This document shows positions 32,140 to 41,754 of a DNA stretch of 64,000 bases, in pieces. The notes under the pieces are model-generated. The model worked only from the letters and a program-made list of their open reading frames with translations, searched no databases and was not told where the DNA came from. The translations under genes were made by a program, and so were the position numbers. Every line of letters begins with the position of its first letter. Position 1 is the first letter of the stretch. Location: contig PNMM01000003.1 in assembly GCA_013823625.1 (NCBI GenBank), positions 1 through 64,000 of the forward strand. The letters run 5' to 3'. The stretch comes from Microbacterium sp. (GTDB lineage Bacteria > Actinomycetota > Actinomycetes > Actinomycetales > Microbacteriaceae).

Positions 32140-33357
32140 GTGCCCCTCAACGACCTGCAGCGCATCGGCGGTTCGCCACTGAGCTATTGGCTCGTGACGG
32201 TGATCGTGTGCGCCCTGGGAATCGTTGCCTCGTTCATCCGTCGCGATGGCGATGTGCCGGCCATCGTGGTCACGACTCCCACGGTTCTTCAGCTCGCGGT
32301 CGTCGTTGTGGTGGTGGGCCTGGTGGCGGCACGGCGATGGATGCCCGTGGTTTCGCTCGTGGCAGTCGTGGCCATCGCCCTCGCGTGGAGAGCGTTCGAT
32401 CTCAACTCGCTCGGCATGGATGCCGCCCTGCTCGCCGTCATGTTCAGCTACGCCCTGTCGACCACGCGACGACGCGCTCTCGTGGTGGCGGTGACGACGG
32501 TCATGATCATGAGCACGACGCTCGTGCTGATTCGACCAGCGGCGCTCACCGACAGCACCATCGTGCAAGTGGCCCTGGTGGTCGCTCTCGCGGTCGCGCT
32601 CGCCGAGGGGTCACGGTCGCGACGAGCGCAGCTCGTGGCCTTGCTGGCCCGAGCCGAGCAAGCAGAAGAGAGCCGCGAAGTCGAAGCACGGCGTCAGGTG
32701 GTCGAAGAGCGCTTGCGCATCGCGCGTGACCTGCACGATGGCGTCGCCCATCAGATGGCGGTCATCAACCTTCACGCGGGTGCAGCGCGAGAGAACATCG
32801 CGACCCGCCCTGACATCTCGCAACAGTCTCTCGCCGTCATCAGTACGTCGGCGCAAGCGGTTCTGGTTGAAATCAGTGACCTGCTCGGGATGCTGCGGCG
32901 CGGTGAGCCGGCATCGAGCTCGCCGGAGCACACCACGACGAAGATTCGTGCGGTGAGCGACCTCGGTGCCCTCGCGAGCGGATTTAGCGCCGAGGGCCTC
33001 GATGTCGAATTCGTGCAGCGCGGCACCCCCCGAGCCCTCGCGCCAGCGGTGGAGGAGATCGCGGTGCGGGTCGTTCGCGAGGGATTGACGAACGCGCTCA
33101 AACACTCCCTGACGCCCCATGCCCAGTTGACACTCACGTGGCTCGACAAGACGCTCGCGATCGATGTGCGCAACGATGCCGACGACAGTGCTCGAGCATC
33201 CCGACCCTCGGTCATTCGGCAGTCGCCGGGTGGCCACGGCCTCGTGGGAGTGCATGAGTGGGTCGAGTCTGTCGGGGGCACCTCGTCGCATCGTCTGTAT
33301 CAGGGCCAGTTTCGGTTGAGCATCGTGCTCCCCGCTCGGGCGGAGGTCGACGAATGA
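32140..33357 (+). CDS. sensor histidine kinase, NarL/DesK class (HisKA_3)
   Basis: 405 aa. Five to six N-terminal membrane segments without a large outer loop (intramembrane-sensing type) are followed by a coiled coil and the HisKA_3 helix RLRIARDLHDGVAHQMAVI with His199. The ATPase domain shows EGLTNALKHS (N box) and GGHGLVGVHEWVESVGG (G box). Such kinases often sense cell-wall antibiotics and control adjacent ABC transporters. The start is GTG 32140. The stop overlaps the response regulator ATG. Confidence 0.92.
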   Translation: MPLNDLQRIGGSPLSYWLVTVIVCALGIVASFIRRDGDVPAIVVTTPTVLQLAVVVVVVGLVAARRWMPVVSLVAVVAIALAWRAFDLNSLGMDAALLAVMFSYALSTTRRRALVVAVTTVMIMSTTLVLIRPAALTDSTIVQVALVVALAVALAEGSRSRRAQLVALLARAEQAEESREVEARRQVVEERLRIARDLHDGVAHQMAVINLHAGAARENIATRPDISQQSLAVISTSAQAVLVEISDLLGMLRRGEPASSSPEHTTTKIRAVSDLGALASGFSAEGLDVEFVQRGTPRALAPAVEEIAVRVVREGLTNALKHSLTPHAQLTLTWLDKTLAIDVRNDADDSARASRPSVIRQSPGGHGLVGVHEWVESVGGTSSHRLYQGQFRLSIVLPARAEVDE

Positions 33358-34007
33358 TCCGTGTTCTTCTCGTGGACGACCAGCCGCTCATTCGCACGGC
33401 CGTGCGGGCGATCGTTGAACAAGAGCCAGACATTGAGGTTGTCGGTGAGGCATCGGATGGCCGCCAAGCGATCGACTCGGCGACACTTCTTCGCCCCGAT
33501 GTGGTCGTCATGGACGTGCAGATGCCGGGCACCGACGGAGTCGAGGCGACCCGTATCTTGTGCTCGCCCACCGCGGCCGACGGCCCTCGCGTGCTCGTCA
33601 TGACCACGTTCGAAGATGACGAGACGGTCGCGCGAGCGCTCCGCGCCGGGGCGAGCGGCTTCATCGGAAAAGGGTCAGACCCCCGAGAGATCATCCAGGC
33701 GATTCGCACCGTCGCCGACGGAAACTCCCTGCTCTCACCCCTCGCCACCGCCTCGGTCATCAAGGAGTTCGTGAGTCGCCAGCAAGCGTCGGGCGTCGAC
33801 ACCGCTGCGCTCGAATCACTCACAACCCGCGAGCGAGAGATCGTCGTGCTGGTCGGTCGCGGCCTCTCGAACGACGAGATCGCCGCCCACCTCTACATTT
33901 CGCCCGCGACCGCCAAGACGCACGTGAACAGGGCGATGACCAAACTGGATGCGCGAGACCGCGCGCAACTCGTCATCGCCGCGTACGAGAGCGGGATGCT
34001 CGCGTAG
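33354..34007 (+). CDS. response regulator, NarL/FixJ (LuxR-type HTH)
   Basis: 217 aa. The receiver domain has the acidic pair Asp8-Asp9, phospho-acceptor Asp54 ([10 protein letters not shown]) and Lys in FIGKGSDP. The LuxR helix-turn-helix is [20 protein letters not shown]...[11 protein letters not shown]. It is cotranslated with the kinase (ATGA overlap) and probably acts on the divergent region at 32033-32083. It is the last gene of the cassette before the duplicated cysE tail. Confidence 0.95.
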   Translation: MIRVLLVDDQPLIRTAVRAIVEQEPDIEVVGEASDGRQAIDSATLLRPDVVVMDVQMPGTDGVEATRILCSPTAADGPRVLVMTTFEDDETVARALRAGASGFIGKGSDPREIIQAIRTVADGNSLLSPLATASVIKEFVSRQQASGVDTAALESLTTREREIVVLVGRGLSNDEIAAHLYISPATAKTHVNRAMTKLDARDRAQLVIAAYESGMLA

Positions 34008-34024
34008 CGTCACGCAGAGCGAGC

Positions 34025-34084
34025 CCCACGGGGCCGGCGGCTTCGTCGTCGACCCGGCCATCCACATTTAAGCCATCCACATCT
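34025..34084 (+). repeat. partial duplicate of the cysE 3' end, right copy
   Basis: The block 34042-34067 is identical to 29819-29844 (cysE codons for FVVDPAIHI). Its own stop has become TAA, and GCCATCCACATCT is repeated once more at 34072-34084. No start codon or other cysE sequence precedes it, so it is a scar, not a gene. The hairpin CTGCCG-GCACG-CGGCAG follows at 34083-34099. Confidence 0.8.
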
Positions 34085-34132
34085 GCCGGCACGCGGCAGG
34101 TGAGGTCAGCCCTGCCGACTAACCTGGGGCGA

Positions 34133-36097
34133 GTGACCACGACCGCGCCCAGCCCCCAGCAGGTGCTCGAGCGCGTCTTCGGCTACCCGGCTTTCCGCGG
34201 TGAGCAACAGGCGATCATCGAGCACGTCGTCGGTGGCGGCGACGCCCTCGTGCTCATGCCCACGGGCGGCGGCAAGAGCCTCTGCTACCAGATTCCCGCG
34301 CTTGTGCGTGAGGGCGTTGGCGTCGTCATTTCGCCCCTCATCGCCCTGATGAAAGACCAGGTGGATGCCCTCGAGGCCGTCGGCGTGCGCGCCGCGTTCC
34401 TCAACTCGACGCAGGGCCCCGACGAGCGGCGGGCCGTCGAAGCGGCCCTGCTCGCGGGCGAGGTAGACCTGCTCTACATGGCGCCCGAGCGCGTCACCGT
34501 GCCGAGCACCGCCGAGTTGCTCGACCGCATTCGGGTCTCGCTCTTCGCGATCGACGAGGCGCACTGCGTCTCGCAGTGGGGCCACGACTTTCGGCCCGAC
34601 TACCTCGCGCTCTCGCTGCTGCACGAGCGCTGGCCAAGCATTCCGCGCATCGCGCTCACGGCCACCGCCACGGCCGAGACTGCTGCCGAGATCGTGCAGC
34701 GGCTCGACCTCGGGCAGGCCCGGCGGTTTGTGGCGAGCTTTGACCGTCCCAATATCCAGTACCGCATCGAGCCGAAGAACCAGCCGGTGCAGCAACTGCT
34801 GCAGTTGATCCGCACCGAGCACCCGGGCGACGCGGGCATTGTGTATTGCTTGTCTCGGGCATCCGTCGAGAAGACCGCGATCGCCCTCGCCGAACACGGA
34901 ATCGCTGCGCTGCCCTACCACGCCGGTCTCGACGCGGCCACGCGCTCGAACCACCAGTCGCGGTTCTTGCGCGAAGACGGCATCGTCATGGTCGCGACGA
35001 TCGCGTTTGGCATGGGCATCGATAAGCCCGACGTGCGCTTCGTCGCGCATCTCGATCTGCCCAAGAGCGTCGAGGGCTACTACCAAGAGACCGGCCGCGC
35101 GGGTCGTGACGGCCTGCCGTCGACGGCGTGGCTCGCCTACGGCCTGCAAGACGTCGTGCAGCAGCGGCAGATGATCGATCGCTCTGAGGGCAACGCGGCG
35201 TACAAGCGCCGAATGAGCCAGCTGCTGGATGCGATGCTCGCGCTGTGCGAAACCGTCGAGTGTCGGCGCGTGCAACTGCTGGCGTACTTCGGCCAACCCT
35301 CGACCGCTTGTGGCAACTGCGACACGTGCCTCGCGCCACCCGAAAGCTGGGACGGCACGGTGCCCGCCCAGAAGCTGCTCTCGACGATCGTGCGACTCGA
35401 GCGCGAACGGCGCCAGCGCTACGGCGCAGGGCAACTCATCGACATTCTGCTGGGCAAGCGCACGCCACGCGTCGAGCAGCTCGGCCACGCCGACCTCGCC
35501 ACGTTCGGCATCGGCACCGAGCTCGGCGACCAAGAGTGGCGCGGCGTCGTGCGGCAACTGCTCGCCCAGGGCCTGCTCGCCGTGCACGGCGACGGCTACG
35601 GAACCCTCGTACTCACCGAGGCCAGCGCCGCGGTGCTGAGCGGCACGCGCGAGGTACGGCTGCGCCGCGAGGTCGCTCGGCCGACTCGGTCGGCGCGGCG
35701 TGCGGCGCCGAGTGACCTGCCCGCTGCCGCGAGTTCGCTCTTCGAGCGCTTGCGCGCGTGGCGAGCATCCACTGCGCGCGCCCTGGGCGCCCCGGCCTAC
35801 GTGGTCTTCGCCGACGCCACGCTCCGCGGCATCGCGCTCACCGAGCCGTCGACGCTCGACGAGCTCGCGACCGTCAGCGGTGTCGGTGCCGCCAAGCTGG
35901 AGAAGTTTGGGGATGCGGTGCTCGCGATCGTGCGCGGCGACGAGCCGCCCGCCCCCGCCCTGGCAGCGTCACCGAGCGCCGAGTCGGCCGCCGCTCCGGC
36001 TGCGTCTGCAGGGCGGGCACCCATCGCCAGCCCCGCGTATCCGCCAGACGACGACATTCCGTACGACGACATTCCCCCGGAGGAATGGATCCTCTGA
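34133..36097 (+). CDS. recQ: ATP-dependent DNA helicase RecQ
   Basis: 654 aa. Motif I is [12 protein letters not shown] (Lys48), motif [21 protein letters not shown], the aromatic-rich loop is included, motif V is [14 protein letters not shown] and motif [13 protein letters not shown] zinc-binding RQC region (four Cys around ACGNCDTC) and a C-terminal HRDC-like domain follow, then an Ala/Pro-rich tail. It unwinds recombination and replication-fork intermediates. The start is GTG 34133, 7 bases after TAACCT, so probably leaderless; the frame upstream runs into the cysE scar and hairpin. Confidence 0.95.
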   Translation: MTTTAPSPQQVLERVFGYPAFRGEQQAIIEHVVGGGDALVLMPTGGGKSLCYQIPALVREGVGVVISPLIALMKDQVDALEAVGVRAAFLNSTQGPDERRAVEAALLAGEVDLLYMAPERVTVPSTAELLDRIRVSLFAIDEAHCVSQWGHDFRPDYLALSLLHERWPSIPRIALTATATAETAAEIVQRLDLGQARRFVASFDRPNIQYRIEPKNQPVQQLLQLIRTEHPGDAGIVYCLSRASVEKTAIALAEHGIAALPYHAGLDAATRSNHQSRFLREDGIVMVATIAFGMGIDKPDVRFVAHLDLPKSVEGYYQETGRAGRDGLPSTAWLAYGLQDVVQQRQMIDRSEGNAAYKRRMSQLLDAMLALCETVECRRVQLLAYFGQPSTACGNCDTCLAPPESWDGTVPAQKLLSTIVRLERERRQRYGAGQLIDILLGKRTPRVEQLGHADLATFGIGTELGDQEWRGVVRQLLAQGLLAVHGDGYGTLVLTEASAAVLSGTREVRLRREVARPTRSARRAAPSDLPAAASSLFERLRAWRASTARALGAPAYVVFADATLRGIALTEPSTLDELATVSGVGAAKLEKFGDAVLAIVRGDEPPAPALAASPSAESAAAPAASAGRAPIASPAYPPDDDIPYDDIPPEEWIL

Positions 36098-36109
36098 CAC
36101 CATAGGGCG

Positions 36110-36820
36110 GTGCTGACCTTCTTCGCCCGGGCCTTTCTGGGCCCCATCGCGCGACTGGTCTGGCGCCCCACTGTCATTGGCCGGTCGAACATGCCGGCGA
36201 AGGGCGCCGTGGTCGTCGCGAGCAACCACCTCTCGTTCATCGACAGCATCGTCATCAGCCTGCTTGCCCGCCGGCCCGTGAGCTTTCTCGCGAAAGAGGA
36301 GTACTTCACGGGCAAGGGACTGAAGGGCGCGATTTCTCGCGGATTCTTCTCGGGTGTCGGCGCGATTCCCGTCAAGCGCGGGGCCGGCCAGGCGGCACAG
36401 GATGCCCTCGACGCGGGTCTCGCCAAGTTGCAGGCGGGCCAAGCCTTCTCGATCTACCCCGAGGGCACGCGCTCGCGCGACGGGCGGCTCTACCGCGGCA
36501 AGACGGGCGTGGCCTGGCTTGCGCTCACCGCGGGTGTGCCCGTGGTGCCCGTGGGGCTGCGGGGCACGCAAGATCTTCAGCCGGTGGGCTCGAAGCGCAT
36601 CCGTCTCGCGCGCATCACCATCGAGTTTGGCGAACCGATGGACGTGAGCGCGTTCGGCGCGGCGTCTTCAGGCCGCGCTCGGCGGCACGCGACCGACTCG
36701 ATCATGGCGCGCATCCAGAGCATGTCGGGTCAGGAATACGTCGACCAATACAACGAGCCGCCGCCCGCCACCGTGCGCGAGCGCGTTCGCCGCTTCTTCC
36801 GCACACGCGCCGAGCTCTAG
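36110..36820 (+). CDS. plsC: 1-acyl-sn-glycerol-3-phosphate acyltransferase
   Basis: 236 aa. The acyltransferase motif I is NHLSFID (His40, Asp45), motif II is GVGAIPVKRG, motif III is IYPEGTRSRDG and motif IV is VPVVPVGLRG. An N-terminal hydrophobic helix ties it to the membrane. It acylates lysophosphatidic acid to phosphatidic acid for phospholipid synthesis. The start is GTG 36110, twelve bases after the recQ stop. Convergent with the MFS gene. Confidence 0.93.
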   Translation: MLTFFARAFLGPIARLVWRPTVIGRSNMPAKGAVVVASNHLSFIDSIVISLLARRPVSFLAKEEYFTGKGLKGAISRGFFSGVGAIPVKRGAGQAAQDALDAGLAKLQAGQAFSIYPEGTRSRDGRLYRGKTGVAWLALTAGVPVVPVGLRGTQDLQPVGSKRIRLARITIEFGEPMDVSAFGAASSGRARRHATDSIMARIQSMSGQEYVDQYNEPPPATVRERVRRFFRTRAEL

Positions 36821-36871
36821 GCGCGGCCACGAGACCGCCGCGGAAGCAACGCCGCGGTCACAACGCAGCGG

Positions 36872-38494
36872 CTAGCCCTTCTCGGCAGCTTCCGCCTCAG
36901 CCTCATCGTCTTCGGGCCGGCGCCCGGTCGCGGCACCCGGCACGGGAGACGTGAGCCGCAACGTGGCGAGCAAGCCGATCGCCAGGAACCCGGCCGCGGT
37001 GAACGCCGCAAACTTCGTCGCGTCGCTGAACGCGGCGCGTGCATCCGCGGCCACGTCGGGCGATTGCGCGTCGAGGCTCGGAATGGCCGAGCCCGCGCTG
37101 TCGACCACGAGCGACACGATGCCATCGCGCTGGTCGGCGGGCACGCCCGAGGCGTCGAGCCGCGCCTCGAGGTTGCTACCGAGCGAGGTGAAGAGCACGG
37201 TGCCGAGCACGGCGATGCCGAGAGCCGAGCCGATCTGGCGGGCCGTGGACTGCGTGCCCGAGGCCTGACCGCTCGCCTGCACCGGAACATCCTGCAGCAC
37301 GACGCCCGTGAGCTGAGCGGTAGCGAGGCCGACGCCCACACCGTAGACGAGCAGGCCGAGCGCGATCGACCACCAGGGGGTGTCGACGGCGATGACCATG
37401 CCGATGAGGATCAGGCCGACGATCTCGGCGGCGATGCCCACGCGCACGGTTGCGACGGCCGAGACCCGGCCGCTGAGCGAGCCGCCCACGCCGCTCGCCA
37501 AGAACGAGCCGATCGCGAGCGCGAGCAGAATCGTTCCCGTTTGCAGGGCGTCGTAGCCGAGCACGTTCTGCAGCCACAGCGGCAACGACAAGATGATGCC
37601 GAACTCGCCCATCGAGACGATGAGCGCGGCGATGTTGCCGTTACGAAACGAGCCGATGCGCAGCAGCGAGAACGCGAGCATGGTCGACTTGCCCGCCCGC
37701 TCGCGGCGCAAGCCCCACCACACGAAGAGAACGCCCGCCACGATCGAGATCGCGAAGGCGATGGGCACCGGGCTCAGCGCAAACGGCCACTCCCACTCGC
37801 CCAGCTTCAGGCCGTCGGTCGCGAGCCACCAGCCATAGGTGCGGCCTTCGATGAGGCCGAAGACGAGAAAGGCGCTCGTGATGACCGACAGCAACGCGCC
37901 CGTCCAGTCAATCGATTGCGCACGCTCGGCCTTCGTCGCGACGACAAAGAGCATGAGCCCGATCAGGATGATGATGCCGAGCGGCACGTTGATGCCGAAG
38001 GCCCATCGCCACGAGTACGCGGTCGTGAGCCACCCGCCGAGCAGGGGCCCGACCGCGGCCATACCGCCGATCGTCGACCCCCACACCGCGAAGGCGATGC
38101 CGCGCTCGCGGCCCTGGAAGGTCGCGTTGAGCGTCGAGAGCGTCGAGGGCAGAATCATCGCGCCACCCACGCCCTGCACCACGCGCGCGAGAATCAGCGA
38201 CGAGCCCGAGTCGGCGAACGCCGCCCAGACGGAGGCGAGCATGAAGATGATCACACCGATGACGAGCATCCGTCGCCGGCCGAAGCGGTCGCCGAGCGTG
38301 CCGAAGACGAGCAGCAGGGCGGCGAAGACGAGCGTGTAGCTCTCTTGCACCCACTGCACTTCGGTCGAGGTGATGCCGAGGTCGTCAACGATCGACGGAA
38401 CAGCAACGTTGACGATCGTCGAGTCGACGATGATGAGCGAAACGGCCAGGCTAATGACGAAGAGCCCGATCCAGCGGGTGCGCGGTGAAGTCAC
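36872..38494 (-). CDS. MFS drug exporter, DHA2/EmrB-QacA type (14 TM)
   Basis: 540 aa with 14 hydrophobic segments. The N-terminal DSTIVNVAVPSIVDDLGI (motif D1) and GDRFGRRRMLVIG (motif A) are diagnostic; a long extracytoplasmic loop with SNLEARLDASGVPADQRDG precedes the last segment. It exports cationic drugs or similar compounds by proton antiport. The start is taken at GTG 38494 because TAACGT lies 6 bases upstream; the GTG two codons earlier directly abuts that hexamer. It is followed by an acidic tail. Confidence 0.92.
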   Translation of the reverse strand: MTSPRTRWIGLFVISLAVSLIIVDSTIVNVAVPSIVDDLGITSTEVQWVQESYTLVFAALLLVFGTLGDRFGRRRMLVIGVIIFMLASVWAAFADSGSSLILARVVQGVGGAMILPSTLSTLNATFQGRERGIAFAVWGSTIGGMAAVGPLLGGWLTTAYSWRWAFGINVPLGIIILIGLMLFVVATKAERAQSIDWTGALLSVITSAFLVFGLIEGRTYGWWLATDGLKLGEWEWPFALSPVPIAFAISIVAGVLFVWWGLRRERAGKSTMLAFSLLRIGSFRNGNIAALIVSMGEFGIILSLPLWLQNVLGYDALQTGTILLALAIGSFLASGVGGSLSGRVSAVATVRVGIAAEIVGLILIGMVIAVDTPWWSIALGLLVYGVGVGLATAQLTGVVLQDVPVQASGQASGTQSTARQIGSALGIAVLGTVLFTSLGSNLEARLDASGVPADQRDGIVSLVVDSAGSAIPSLDAQSPDVAADARAAFSDATKFAAFTAAGFLAIGLLATLRLTSPVPGAATGRRPEDDEAEAEAAEKG

Positions 38495-38528
38495 CCGCAC
38501 ACGTTACGCCTGATTCGGCGCAGTGCCG

Positions 38529-38909
38529 TTACGACGCGGGCTGTTCTTCCGCCGATTGAGCGGCTACCTGCTTGCGCACGTCATCCATGTTGAGCCCCTT
38601 GACGGCCGTGATGACCTGCTCGAGCGCGGGCGCGGGCAGGGCGCCGGGCTGCGCAAAAACGAGAATGCCGTCACGAAACGCCATGAGCGTGGGGATCGAT
38701 CGGATGTTCGCGGCTGCCGCGAGCGACTGCTCGGCCTCGGTGTCGACCTTGCCGAACGTCACGTCGGGGTGCTGCTCGCTGGCCTTCTCAAAGATGGGCC
38801 CGAACTGGCGGCACGGGCCGCACCATTCGGCCCAAAAGTCGACGAGCGTGATGCCGTCGCTCGTCACGGTCTGCTCGAAGTCAGCAGAGGTCAGGGTCAC
38901 GGTTGCCAT
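38529..38909 (-). CDS. trxA: thioredoxin
   Basis: 126 aa. It contains FWAEWCGPCRQFGP with the redox pair Cys30/Cys33, cis-Pro in RSIPTLMAFRDG and the usual fold, plus a short C-terminal Gln/Ala/Glu tail. It reduces protein disulfides in the cytoplasm. The start is ATG 38909. A perfect ATACCCC-TG-GGGGTAT palindrome 27-42 bases upstream resembles CsoR/CstR-family operators, so this copy may be induced by copper, persulfide or related thiol stress. Confidence 0.95.
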   Translation of the reverse strand: MATVTLTSADFEQTVTSDGITLVDFWAEWCGPCRQFGPIFEKASEQHPDVTFGKVDTEAEQSLAAAANIRSIPTLMAFRDGILVFAQPGALPAPALEQVITAVKGLNMDDVRKQVAAQSAEEQPAS

Positions 38910-38935
38910 GGGATTAATGATGCCACATCTGCTAG

Positions 38936-38951
38936 ATACCCCTGGGGGTAT
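38936..38951 (-). promoter_or_regulatory. CsoR/CstR-like operator upstream of trxA
   Basis: ATACCCCTGGGGGTAT is a perfect 7-2-7 palindrome, the shape of operators bound by CsoR-family copper or persulfide sensors. It lies 27-42 bases before the trxA start, where it would cover the -35 region. No CsoR-family gene is in the window. Confidence 0.6.
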
Positions 38952-39116
38952 TTGCTGAGGGCGAACGTCGCACAGCCCGATTCATGAGCTTGCCCACTAT
39001 GCCAACGCCCAGGTTTGTGAGGGCATCCACAAAGGCACCGCGATTGGCCGTCAGCCTTTCGTTGCCGGGGCACCACGAAACCCCGCGCGCACCACCGCAG
39101 TTCTACCGTGACGGTT

Positions 39117-41219
39117 ATGAGCACGATCGAGACTTCTGCGCCCCGCACGACCTCCCCTGCCTCCGCCGCCACCCCCGCGTCGAAGGATGCCAAGCCCACC
39201 CCGACGGTCGACGTCGCGTCGCTCGGCGAGCAGCTCATGGGCCGCTGGGCCGAGCAGCGGCGCGCATCGCGTGCCCTCATGCGCACGCCTGAGTTTCACC
39301 GCGACCCCAGCCTGGGCATGGACGCACACCGCGCTCGAGTTCTGGGCCAGCTCAAGCTGCTGGTTCAGCGGGGCGAAGTGCACCGCGCCTTCCCGGCCGA
39401 GTTTGGCGGGCACGACGACCATGGCGGGTTCATCGCGAGCTTCGAAGAGTTGCTGCTCGGCGACCCGAGCATGCAGATCAAGTCGGGCGTCCAGTGGGGC
39501 CTCTACGCCTCCGCGATTCTGCACTTGGGCTCGCCGCCGCACCACCGCGCGTGGCTGCCCGACGCCCTCACGCTCGCGACCCCGGGCGTCTTCGCCATGA
39601 CCGAGACCGGGCATGGCAGTGACGTGTCGGCGGTCGGCACGACGGCCACGTTCGACCCGGAGAACGATGAGTGGATCATCCACACGCCGTTCCGCGCCGC
39701 CTGGAAGGACTACCTCGGCAACGCCGCTCTGCACGGGCGAGCGGCCGTCGTGTTCGCGCAACTCATCACGCGCGGGGTCAACCACGGCGTGCACGCCTTC
39801 TACGTTCCGCTGCGCGACGAGAAGGGCAACTTCTTGCCGGGTATCGGCGGCGAAGATGACGGACTCAAGGGTGGACTCAACGGCATCGACAACGGTCGTT
39901 TGCACTTCACCCACGTCAGCGTTCCCCGCACCAACTTGCTCAACCGCTACGGAAACGTCGACAGCCACGGCGTCTACACCTCGCCCATCGCAAGCCCCGG
40001 TCGCCGCTTCTTCACGATGCTCGGCACGCTCGTGCAGGGTCGTGTCTCGCTCGACGGCGCCGCGACCGTGGCGAGCAAGCTCGCCATGACGATCGCCATT
40101 CGCTACGGCAACGAGCGTCGGCAGTTCTCCGGTGGTGACGATCACGAAGTGGTGTTGCTCGACTACCAACGCCACCAGCGCCGCTTGTTGCCGCGCCTTG
40201 CCCAGACCTACGCAATGTCGTTTGCGCACGAGGTGTTTCTCGAGAAGTTCGACGCGGTCTTCTCGGGTCGTACGGCGACGGATGCCGACCGCGAAGACCT
40301 CGAAACCCTTGCTGCGGCTCTCAAGTCGCTCAGCACGTGGGGAGCGCTCGACATCATTCAAGAGGCTCGTGAGGCATGTGGTGGCCAGGGATTCCTCGCT
40401 GCCAACCGCCTGACGCAGTTGCGCGCCGACATGGACATCTATGCCACGTTCGAGGGCGACAACAACGTGTTGCTACAGCTCGTGGCGAAGCGACTGCTCA
40501 CCGACTTTTCCCGCGCCTTCGCGAAAGCCGACGCGGGTGGCATGGCCAACTACGTGGCCGGCCAAGTCAACGAGGCTGTCGTCAACCGTTCGGGCCTGCG
40601 CCGCTTGGTGCAGTCGGTCGCTGACTTCGGGTCGACCGCGCGGTCGGTGGGCTACGTGCGCGACACCGAATCGCAACGGCAGCTGCTGACCGACCGGGTC
40701 GCGACGATGGTGGATGACCTGGCGAGCAAGCTGCGCAGCGCATCCAAGCTGCCGAAAGACGAGGCCGCCGCACTCTTCAACCGTCACCAAAACGCTCTCA
40801 TCGAAATGGCGCGGGCGCACGGTGAGCTGTTGCAGTGGGAGGCCTTTACCGATGCGCTCGATCGCGTCGAGCACGAGGGCACGCGTCAGGTGCTCACGTG
40901 GCTGCGCGACCTCTTTGGCCTCGGGCTCATCGAGAAGAACCTCGCCTGGTACATCATTCACGGCCAGTTGAGCGACCACCGCGCGCAAGCGATCACCGAC
41001 TACATCGATGACCGCCTGTTGCCGCGGCTGCGCCCGCACGCTCTCGCGCTCACCGACGCCTTCGAGTTCGCCGACGAGCACCTTCGCGCCGAGATCGCGA
41101 CGGGAACCGAGCGTGCTCGCCAAGACGAGGCCCGCGACTACTACGCCGAACAGCGCGCGAGTGGCTATGCGCCCGTCGACGAGAAAGACCTCGTTTCGGG
41201 CAGAAAAGCTAAGCGCTAG
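39117..41219 (+). CDS. acyl-CoA oxidase / acyl-CoA dehydrogenase-like flavoprotein
   Basis: 700 aa, the length of acyl-CoA oxidases (not the 380-400 aa of common dehydrogenases). Signatures are GVFAMTETGHGSDVSAVGTTATFD (FAD/substrate region), FYVPLRDEKG and ALDIIQEAREACGGQGFLAANR with DIYATFEGDNNVLLQLVAKRLL, a stretch characteristic of ACOX. It oxidises acyl-CoA to enoyl-CoA with FAD, passing electrons to O2 or ETF. The start is ATG 39117, 7 bases after TACCGT; the GTG at 39108 overlaps that -10. The Ala/Pro/Thr-rich N-terminus is atypical but soluble. Confidence 0.9.
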   Translation: MSTIETSAPRTTSPASAATPASKDAKPTPTVDVASLGEQLMGRWAEQRRASRALMRTPEFHRDPSLGMDAHRARVLGQLKLLVQRGEVHRAFPAEFGGHDDHGGFIASFEELLLGDPSMQIKSGVQWGLYASAILHLGSPPHHRAWLPDALTLATPGVFAMTETGHGSDVSAVGTTATFDPENDEWIIHTPFRAAWKDYLGNAALHGRAAVVFAQLITRGVNHGVHAFYVPLRDEKGNFLPGIGGEDDGLKGGLNGIDNGRLHFTHVSVPRTNLLNRYGNVDSHGVYTSPIASPGRRFFTMLGTLVQGRVSLDGAATVASKLAMTIAIRYGNERRQFSGGDDHEVVLLDYQRHQRRLLPRLAQTYAMSFAHEVFLEKFDAVFSGRTATDADREDLETLAAALKSLSTWGALDIIQEAREACGGQGFLAANRLTQLRADMDIYATFEGDNNVLLQLVAKRLLTDFSRAFAKADAGGMANYVAGQVNEAVVNRSGLRRLVQSVADFGSTARSVGYVRDTESQRQLLTDRVATMVDDLASKLRSASKLPKDEAAALFNRHQNALIEMARAHGELLQWEAFTDALDRVEHEGTRQVLTWLRDLFGLGLIEKNLAWYIIHGQLSDHRAQAITDYIDDRLLPRLRPHALALTDAFEFADEHLRAEIATGTERARQDEARDYYAEQRASGYAPVDEKDLVSGRKAKR

Positions 41220-41256
41220 GCATCCGTCGCGGGGGCAACGGGCGTAGGGTCGCGGC

Positions 41257-41754
41257 ATGGATGCTGCACCCGAGCCCGCTCCCTTTCGACTGACCCCGGC
41301 CGCGGCCTGGTCGCTCGTCGGGGCGCAGTTTGTCTTTCTGCTGCTGCTTGCGTTCCTGCCGTGGGGCAGTCTGTGGCAACGCGACCCTGCCGTGGTCGTC
41401 ATCGGGCTTGTGCTCTCAGCGCTCGGGTTCGGCATCGCGCTCGCCGCGGGCGCGGGCCTCGGTCGCACGCTGACGCCCAGCCCGGTGCCGCGCGCCGACG
41501 GCGTGCTCGTCACGAGCGGCGTATATGGCCTCGTGCGGCACCCCATCTACTCGGGCCTGCTGCTGCTCGGTGTCGGGCTCGCCGTCATTGGCGCCTCGCT
41601 GCTGCACGTCATCGCGTGGCTGGGTCTGCTGACCGTGCTTATGGTCAAGTCGCGGCTGGAAGAGCGCATGCTGCTTGATCAGTACGCCGACTATGGGGCG
41701 TATGCCGCTCGCGTGGGCCGGTTGGTTCCGGGACTGGGGCGCATCCGCTCATGA
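41257..41754 (+). CDS. isoprenylcysteine carboxyl methyltransferase-like membrane protein
   Basis: 165 aa with four to five membrane segments. The family motif VTSGVYGLVRHPIYSGLLLL and the C-terminal KSRLEERMLLDQYADYGAYA are typical of the ICMT/PEMT group, which methylates prenyl-cysteine, phospholipids or other lipids with S-adenosylmethionine. The ATG is 6 bases after TAGGGT (leaderless). Its stop overlaps the next gene's ATG. The bacterial substrate is unknown. Confidence 0.85.
   Translation: MDAAPEPAPFRLTPAAAWSLVGAQFVFLLLLAFLPWGSLWQRDPAVVVIGLVLSALGFGIALAAGAGLGRTLTPSPVPRADGVLVTSGVYGLVRHPIYSGLLLLGVGLAVIGASLLHVIAWLGLLTVLMVKSRLEERMLLDQYADYGAYAARVGRLVPGLGRIRS

Noticed and set aside
29850-34100. 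Cassette as a prophage or ICE
   Set aside because: No integrase, transposase, replication or transfer gene is present; only the flanking repeat suggests mobility.
37064-38488. 474-aa open frame antisense to the MFS exporter
   Set aside because: Shadow of the membrane-protein gene; no motif, no Shine-Dalgarno, highly biased composition.
39108-39116. GTG 39108 as start of the acyl-CoA oxidase
   Set aside because: It overlaps the TACCGT -10 hexamer. ATG 39117 has the usual leaderless spacing.
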